Shown here piece after piece: positions 60,030-64,000 of a stretch of DNA of 64,000 nt. A program made the position numbers and the translations under genes. Each line of letters begins with the position of its first letter. Position 1 is the stretch's first letter. Below the pieces are notes generated by a model. It saw nothing but the letters and a program-made list of their open reading frames with translations, did no database searches and was not told the origin of the DNA. The stretch spans positions 1 through 64,000 of the forward strand of contig JAVBPU010000003.1 of the NCBI GenBank assembly GCA_031549415.1, written 5' to 3'. This DNA comes from Limiplasma sp031549415 (GTDB lineage Bacteria > Bacillota > Clostridia > Christensenellales > Aristaeellaceae).

Positions 60030-60091
60030 TTCAGCCCTTTCAAAAGGGGTAGCGCTGTCCTACCTTTTTTGAAAGGGCTGAACTGTTTTTT
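60030..60091 (+). terminator. Long hairpin with T tract before livH
   Basis: Arms at 60030-60052 and 60060-60082 pair over 23 bases with two mismatches; TTTTTT at 60086-60091. A strong partial terminator or attenuator placed just before the permease genes. Confidence 0.75.
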
Positions 60092-60101
60092 GTAAGAGAG
60101 G

Positions 60102-60989
60102 ATGAGAGGATTGCTGCTGTTTTTAAGCCAGGTCATCAACGGCCTCAGCACCGGGGCCATCTATGCGCTGATTGCCCTGGGCTATACCATGGTGTACGGC
60201 ATTGTTCGCCTGATCAACTTTGCCCATGGCGATATTTTGATGGTGGGGTCCTACACCGCCGTGCTGCTGATGGTCCAGGTGGGCGTACCCTTTCCCGTGG
60301 CGCTGATGGCCTCCATGCTGGTCTGCGTGATTTTTGGCGTGGCCATTGAGCGGGTGGCCTATAAGCCCCTGCGTTCCGCGCCCCGCATTTGCTCGCTGAT
60401 CACTGCCATTGGCGTCAGCTACTTGCTGCAAAACAGCGCCCAGCTGCTGTTTACCGCCAACCCCCGGCCTTTTCCCACGGTGATCACCGTGGAGCCCCTT
60501 GTGATCGGCGGCCTGTCCATCAGCTTTATTACGGTGCTTACCGTGGCGGTGGCGGTGCTGCTGATGGTGCTGCTGACCCTGTTTGTGCAAAAGAGCCGCA
60601 TGGGCAAGGCCATGCGCGCCGTCAGCCAGGACACCGGGGCCGCCAAGCTGATGGGTATCAACGTGAACGTGACCATTTCCGTCACCTTTGCCATTGGCTG
60701 CGCCCTGGCGGGGGTGGGGGCCTTCCTGTACAACATCGCCTATCCTACGGTGGCCCCCACCATGGGCTCCATGCCGGGCCTCAAGGCCTTCATCGCGGCA
60801 GTGCTGGGCGGCATCGGCGTGCTGCCCGGGGCCATGCTGGGCGGCTTCATCATGGGCGTGGCGGAGAGCCTCACCAAGGGCTATATTTCCTCCCAGCTTT
60901 CCGACGCCGTGGTCTACGGCATTTTGATCGTGGTGCTGCTGGTAAAGCCCTCGGGCCTGCTGGGCAACGCCGCCCGCGAGAAAGTGTGA
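60102..60989 (+). CDS. livH: Branched-chain amino-acid-type ABC permease LivH
   Basis: 295 residues, eight or more hydrophobic segments. The segments LINFAHGDILMVGSYTAV and ERVAYKPLRSAPRICSLITAIGVSYLLQN match LivH-type permeases, as does the GMPGLKAF-like SMPGLKAFIAAVLGGIGVLPGAMLGG. AGAGAGG lies immediately before the ATG; a TTG nine bases downstream would have better spacing, so the start is not fixed. Preceded by a terminator-like hairpin that probably lowers its expression relative to livJ. Confidence 0.92.
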   Translation: MRGLLLFLSQVINGLSTGAIYALIALGYTMVYGIVRLINFAHGDILMVGSYTAVLLMVQVGVPFPVALMASMLVCVIFGVAIERVAYKPLRSAPRICSLITAIGVSYLLQNSAQLLFTANPRPFPTVITVEPLVIGGLSISFITVLTVAVAVLLMVLLTLFVQKSRMGKAMRAVSQDTGAAKLMGINVNVTISVTFAIGCALAGVGAFLYNIAYPTVAPTMGSMPGLKAFIAAVLGGIGVLPGAMLGGFIMGVAESLTKGYISSQLSDAVVYGILIVVLLVKPSGLLGNAAREKV

Positions 60990-60999
60990 GGTACATGGC

Positions 61000-62817
61000 A
61001 TGAGCAAGAAATTCAAATCCTACGTGCTGAACCTGTCCGCCATTTTCCTCGTTTTCCTTGTGGTTTCCACCCTGATCAGCGCCGGGGTCATCAACAAGTA
61101 TTATGCAGGCATTATCATTTTGGTGGGCATCAACATCATCATGACCGTCAGCCTCAACCTCACCACGGGTTTTCTGGGCGAGCTGGCCCTGGGCCACGCA
61201 GGCTTTATGAGCGTGGGCGCATTTACGGCGGGCATCCTCACCAAGGCCATGGCGGCGGGCTGGGGCTGGGCGCCGGAGACGGCGCTGCCCCTCTCTCTGC
61301 TGGCGGGCGGGCTGCTGGCGGCGGTCTTTGGGCTGATCATCGGCATTCCGGCCCTGCGCCTCAAGGGGGACTACCTGGCCATCATCACCCTGGGCTTTGG
61401 CGAGATCCTGCGGGTCATCATCCAAAACCTGGACATCACGGGCGGCGCGTCGGGCATCAGCCGCATTCCCAAGGTTACCACTTTTCCCGTCACCTACTTC
61501 GTCATGGTGGCGGTGATCATCATCATGTTCACCCTGGGCCGGTCCCGCCATGGCCGGGCCATCATCTCCATCCGGGAAAACGCGGTGGCGGCGGAGGCCA
61601 CGGGCATTTCCACCACCTATTACAAGATTTTCGCCTTCACCCTGGCAGCCTTCTTTGCCGGGGTGGCGGGCGGGCTGTACGCCCACTATGTGGGCCGTAT
61701 TTCCGCCGCCTCCTTCGACTTTAACAAGTCCATCGAATACCTGGTGATGGTGGTGCTGGGCGGCATGGGGTCCATCACGGGCAGCATCATTTCCGCCGCC
61801 GTGCTGACCCTGCTACCGGAAATGCTGCGGGAGTTCGCGGACTACCGCCTGCTGGCCTACAGCGTGCTGCTGATTGTGATGATGCTGTTCCGCCCGGCGG
61901 GGCTGATGGGCACGGCGGAGTTCTCCCTGGTGAAGATCTGGGACAGTATCGGCAAAAAGCTGGGCCTCAGGCGGCATGAAAAGGCCCCCAAACTGCCGGA
62001 CGTGCCCCGCTATGACGTGGGGGACGAGGCCCCGGTGCTGCAAACCAAAAACCTGGGCATCCGCTTTGGCGGCCTGCAGGCCGCCGAGGCCGTGGATATC
62101 ACCCTGCGGGACAATGAAATCGTGGGCCTCATCGGCCCCAACGGCGCGGGCAAGACCACCGTGTTCAACATGCTCACCGGTGTGTATCTGCCCACGGAGG
62201 GGCAGATCACGCTGCTGGGCAGGCCCATCGCCGGAAAGAAAACCTACGAGATCGTCACGGCGGGCATCGCCCGGACCTTTCAAAACATCCGCCTGTTCAA
62301 GTCCATGACCGTGCTGGAAAACATCAAGGTGGCCTTCCATAGCCGCATGCATTACTCCGCCACCAGCGGCATTTTCCGCACCCCCGGCTACGCCCGGGAG
62401 GAGCAGGGCATCGACATCCGCGCCCGGGAGCTGCTGCGCGTCTTTGACATGGAGGACACCGCCGACATCCGCGCCGACGGCCTGCCCTATGGCCAGCAGC
62501 GCAAGCTGGAAATCTGCCGGGCCCTGGCCACCAACCCCAAGGTGCTGCTGCTGGACGAACCCGCCGCAGGCATGAACCCCATTGAAACCAAAGAGCTGAT
62601 GGAGACCATCGGCCTGATCCGGGACCGGTTTTCCGTGGCCGTGCTGCTGATTGAGCATGACATGAAGCTGGTGATGGGCATTTGCGAGCGGATCTACGTA
62701 CTGAACTATGGCCGCGTCATCGCGGAGGGCACCCCCACCCAGATCGTAAGCAACCCGGAGGTGGTGGCCGCCTACCTGGGCAAGAGCCAGCAGAAGGAGG
62801 GCGCAGCCCATGCTTGA
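61000..62817 (+). CDS. livM-livG: Fused LivM permease - LivG ATPase
   Basis: 605 residues. Residues ~1-325 are a LivM permease (NLTTGFLGELALGHAGFMSVGAF, then GDYLAIITLGFGEILRVI). A linker (~330-345) leads to a LivG ATP-binding domain (~348-595): Walker A GPNGAGKTT near 379, Q-loop RTFQNIRL, signature region LPYGQQRKLEI, Walker B LLLDEPAAGMNP and the H-loop EHD. LivM and LivG are usually separate; fusion fixes their 1:1 ratio. GAGGT precedes the ATG 10 bases after livH. Confidence 0.93.
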   Translation: MSKKFKSYVLNLSAIFLVFLVVSTLISAGVINKYYAGIIILVGINIIMTVSLNLTTGFLGELALGHAGFMSVGAFTAGILTKAMAAGWGWAPETALPLSLLAGGLLAAVFGLIIGIPALRLKGDYLAIITLGFGEILRVIIQNLDITGGASGISRIPKVTTFPVTYFVMVAVIIIMFTLGRSRHGRAIISIRENAVAAEATGISTTYYKIFAFTLAAFFAGVAGGLYAHYVGRISAASFDFNKSIEYLVMVVLGGMGSITGSIISAAVLTLLPEMLREFADYRLLAYSVLLIVMMLFRPAGLMGTAEFSLVKIWDSIGKKLGLRRHEKAPKLPDVPRYDVGDEAPVLQTKNLGIRFGGLQAAEAVDITLRDNEIVGLIGPNGAGKTTVFNMLTGVYLPTEGQITLLGRPIAGKKTYEIVTAGIARTFQNIRLFKSMTVLENIKVAFHSRMHYSATSGIFRTPGYAREEQGIDIRARELLRVFDMEDTADIRADGLPYGQQRKLEICRALATNPKVLLLDEPAAGMNPIETKELMETIGLIRDRFSVAVLLIEHDMKLVMGICERIYVLNYGRVIAEGTPTQIVSNPEVVAAYLGKSQQKEGAAHA

Positions 62818-63514
62818 AATCCAAGATTTGAACGTGTTCTACGGGTCCATCCACGCCCTGCATGACATCAGCTTCACCGTAAACCAGGGGGAGATCGTCA
62901 CGTTGATCGGGGCCAACGGCGCGGGGAAGACCACGGTGCTCCACGCCATTTCCCGGCTGATTCCTTTAAAGAGCGGCTCCATTGTTTTTAGCGGGAAGGA
63001 CATTACCCGGGAGGAGGCCTACCGGCTGGTGCCCATGGGCCTTTCCCAGGTGCCGGAGGGCCGCCGGGTGTTTGCCACCATGACCGTGCGGGAAAACCTG
63101 GAAATGGGGGCCTATACCCGGCGCAACAAAGGGGAGCTGGAAGCGGATTTGGACATGGTGTTCCACCACTTTCCGCGCCTGAAGGAGCGGATCAAGCAGC
63201 TGGCGGGCACCCTGTCCGGCGGGGAGCAGCAGATGCTGGCCACCGCCCGGGCGCTGATGAGCCACCCCTCGTTGCTGATGATGGATGAGCCCTCCATGGG
63301 CCTGTCGCCCATTTTGGTGGAGGAGATTTTCAGCATCATCCAGGGCATCAACCAGGAGGGAACCACCATTTTGCTGGTGGAGCAAAACGCCCACATGGCG
63401 CTGTCCATTGCCAGCCGGGCCTATGTGCTGGAAACCGGGCATATCGTCATGGAAGGCGAAGCCAAACAGCTGCTGGACAATGAAAAGGTAAAAGAGGCGT
63501 ATTTGGGCACCTGA
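62810..63514 (+). CDS. livF: Branched-chain amino-acid-type ABC ATPase LivF
   Basis: 234 residues. Walker A GANGAGKTT, signature LSGGEQQ, Walker B LLMMDEPSMGL and H-loop EQNAHMAL are intact. The start overlaps the livM-livG stop by 8 bases; GGAGG lies in the end of that gene. Forms the second ATPase of the LivHMGF complex, pairing with the LivG domain of the fusion. Confidence 0.95.
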   Translation: MLEIQDLNVFYGSIHALHDISFTVNQGEIVTLIGANGAGKTTVLHAISRLIPLKSGSIVFSGKDITREEAYRLVPMGLSQVPEGRRVFATMTVRENLEMGAYTRRNKGELEADLDMVFHHFPRLKERIKQLAGTLSGGEQQMLATARALMSHPSLLMMDEPSMGLSPILVEEIFSIIQGINQEGTTILLVEQNAHMALSIASRAYVLETGHIVMEGEAKQLLDNEKVKEAYLGT

Positions 63515-63588
63515 TCCTCGTTTTTCCAGGCAACTGGCCAAGCCGCCCGATCATATACTTTCCCAGGACCAGGAGGGGAGAGGATGCT

Positions 63589-64000
63589 ATGACGGGCGAT
63601 ATTTATGCGGTAAGCCATTCCATCGCGGGGGAGCGTCAATACCTGGGACAGACGGTGCTGACCTACAAGATCGCATATCCGCAATTTGTGACGTTTTCAG
63701 CCATGGCCAGCTTGCGGCGCATCAACGCCCATTACAAGCAGCAGGCCAGGGAATTGGCCGCCTACGTCCAGGAAAGGCTGTTTCTGGACGCGGTGGGGGA
63801 TTGCATCAGCCGGCAGGACCAGGCGGCCCCCTGCCTGGCCTATGAGTTTCAGCGGCCCTTTGAGATGACCTATGGGGAGCGCTGCGCCATCAGCCTGTAC
63901 ATGGACGAATACACCTATACCGGCGGCGCCCACGGCAACACCCTGCGCCAAAGCGATACCTGGAACGCCCGCACGGCGGAGAGGATGCCGCTGTCGGCCC
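63589..64000 (+). CDS. Partial DUF4163/DUF3298-type protein
   Basis: 137 residues are visible; the frame is open at the window end. The ATG at 63589 is preceded by AGGAGGGGAGAGG. An opening YAVSHSIAGERQYLGQTVLTYKIAYPQF and later SLYMDEYTYTGGAHGNTLRQSDTW match the DUF4163 plus DUF3298 pair found in PdaC and RsiV-type proteins, where the YTGGAHG segment is highly conserved. No signal peptide is seen at this end. Probably surface or cell-envelope related in its family, but location and function here are unsettled because the gene is cut. Confidence 0.75.
   Translation, partial: MTGDIYAVSHSIAGERQYLGQTVLTYKIAYPQFVTFSAMASLRRINAHYKQQARELAAYVQERLFLDAVGDCISRQDQAAPCLAYEFQRPFEMTYGERCAISLYMDEYTYTGGAHGNTLRQSDTWNARTAERMPLSA

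Overview
The window comes from a GC-rich, Gram-positive, endospore-forming member of the Bacillota, most likely a gut Clostridia lineage. This rests on strong AGGAGG-type ribosome binding sites, sigma-A-like promoters with 16-18 bp spacers, an anti-sigma-G gene (gin/csfB) in the conserved order csfB - yaaO-like - tmk, and several host-glycan functions (a beta-glucuronidase and an N-acetylhexosamine 1-kinase). I cannot name a genus from sequence alone.

Positions 1-19,000: a minus-strand gene for a secreted protein of about 4,270 residues, built from tandem cadherin/Ig-like repeats between two Pro/Thr linkers, fills the first 13 kb. An AT-rich control region with four copies of an 8-mer follows. 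Then come an ECF transporter S component and, divergently, a short-chain dehydrogenase followed by a three-domain enzyme: AMP-forming acyl ligase, acyl carrier protein and alpha-oxoamine synthase. In Caulobacter the equivalent activities (acyl-ACP synthetase, dedicated ACP, serine palmitoyltransferase, reductase) are separate proteins of ceramide synthesis. Here three are one polypeptide, so the locus may make a sphingoid base or another lipid amino-ketone. This is the most interesting system in the window.

Positions 19,000-26,000: a stand-alone receiver-like protein with an SPFH/zinc-ribbon protein, an XRE-TPR regulator, a DUF3626-like protein, an SH3b secreted protein and a nitroreductase, with hairpin-rich intergenic repeats between some of them.

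Positions 25,700-41,700: two carbohydrate loci. On the minus strand a LacI regulator, two ABC permeases, a binding protein, a GH2 beta-glucuronidase carrying the NxKG motif, and a LarA-family nickel-pincer racemase/epimerase form a probable glucuronide-use locus with TAAACG-type operator candidates. On the plus strand, divergent from a PocR/AraC regulator, a binding protein, two permeases, a DUF5107-TPR protein, a nucleotidyltransferase and a NahK-like kinase suggest import of an amino-sugar glycan and salvage to a sugar nucleotide.

Positions 41,700-48,400: cell-surface proteins (one with two SH3b and six peptidoglycan-binding modules), an alpha/beta hydrolase, a pyridoxal/pyridoxamine kinase and two LSm-like proteins, one with a Pro-rich and Glu-rich repeat region.

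Positions 48,400-64,000: core genes greA, lysS, gin, a yaaO-like decarboxylase-fold protein, a HAD-thymidylate kinase fusion and mnmA; then a flotillin-like protein and a branched-chain amino-acid-type ABC system (livJ, livH, a fused livM-livG, livF). A partial DUF4163/DUF3298-type gene runs off the end. No rRNA, tRNA, CRISPR array or intact insertion sequence was seen.
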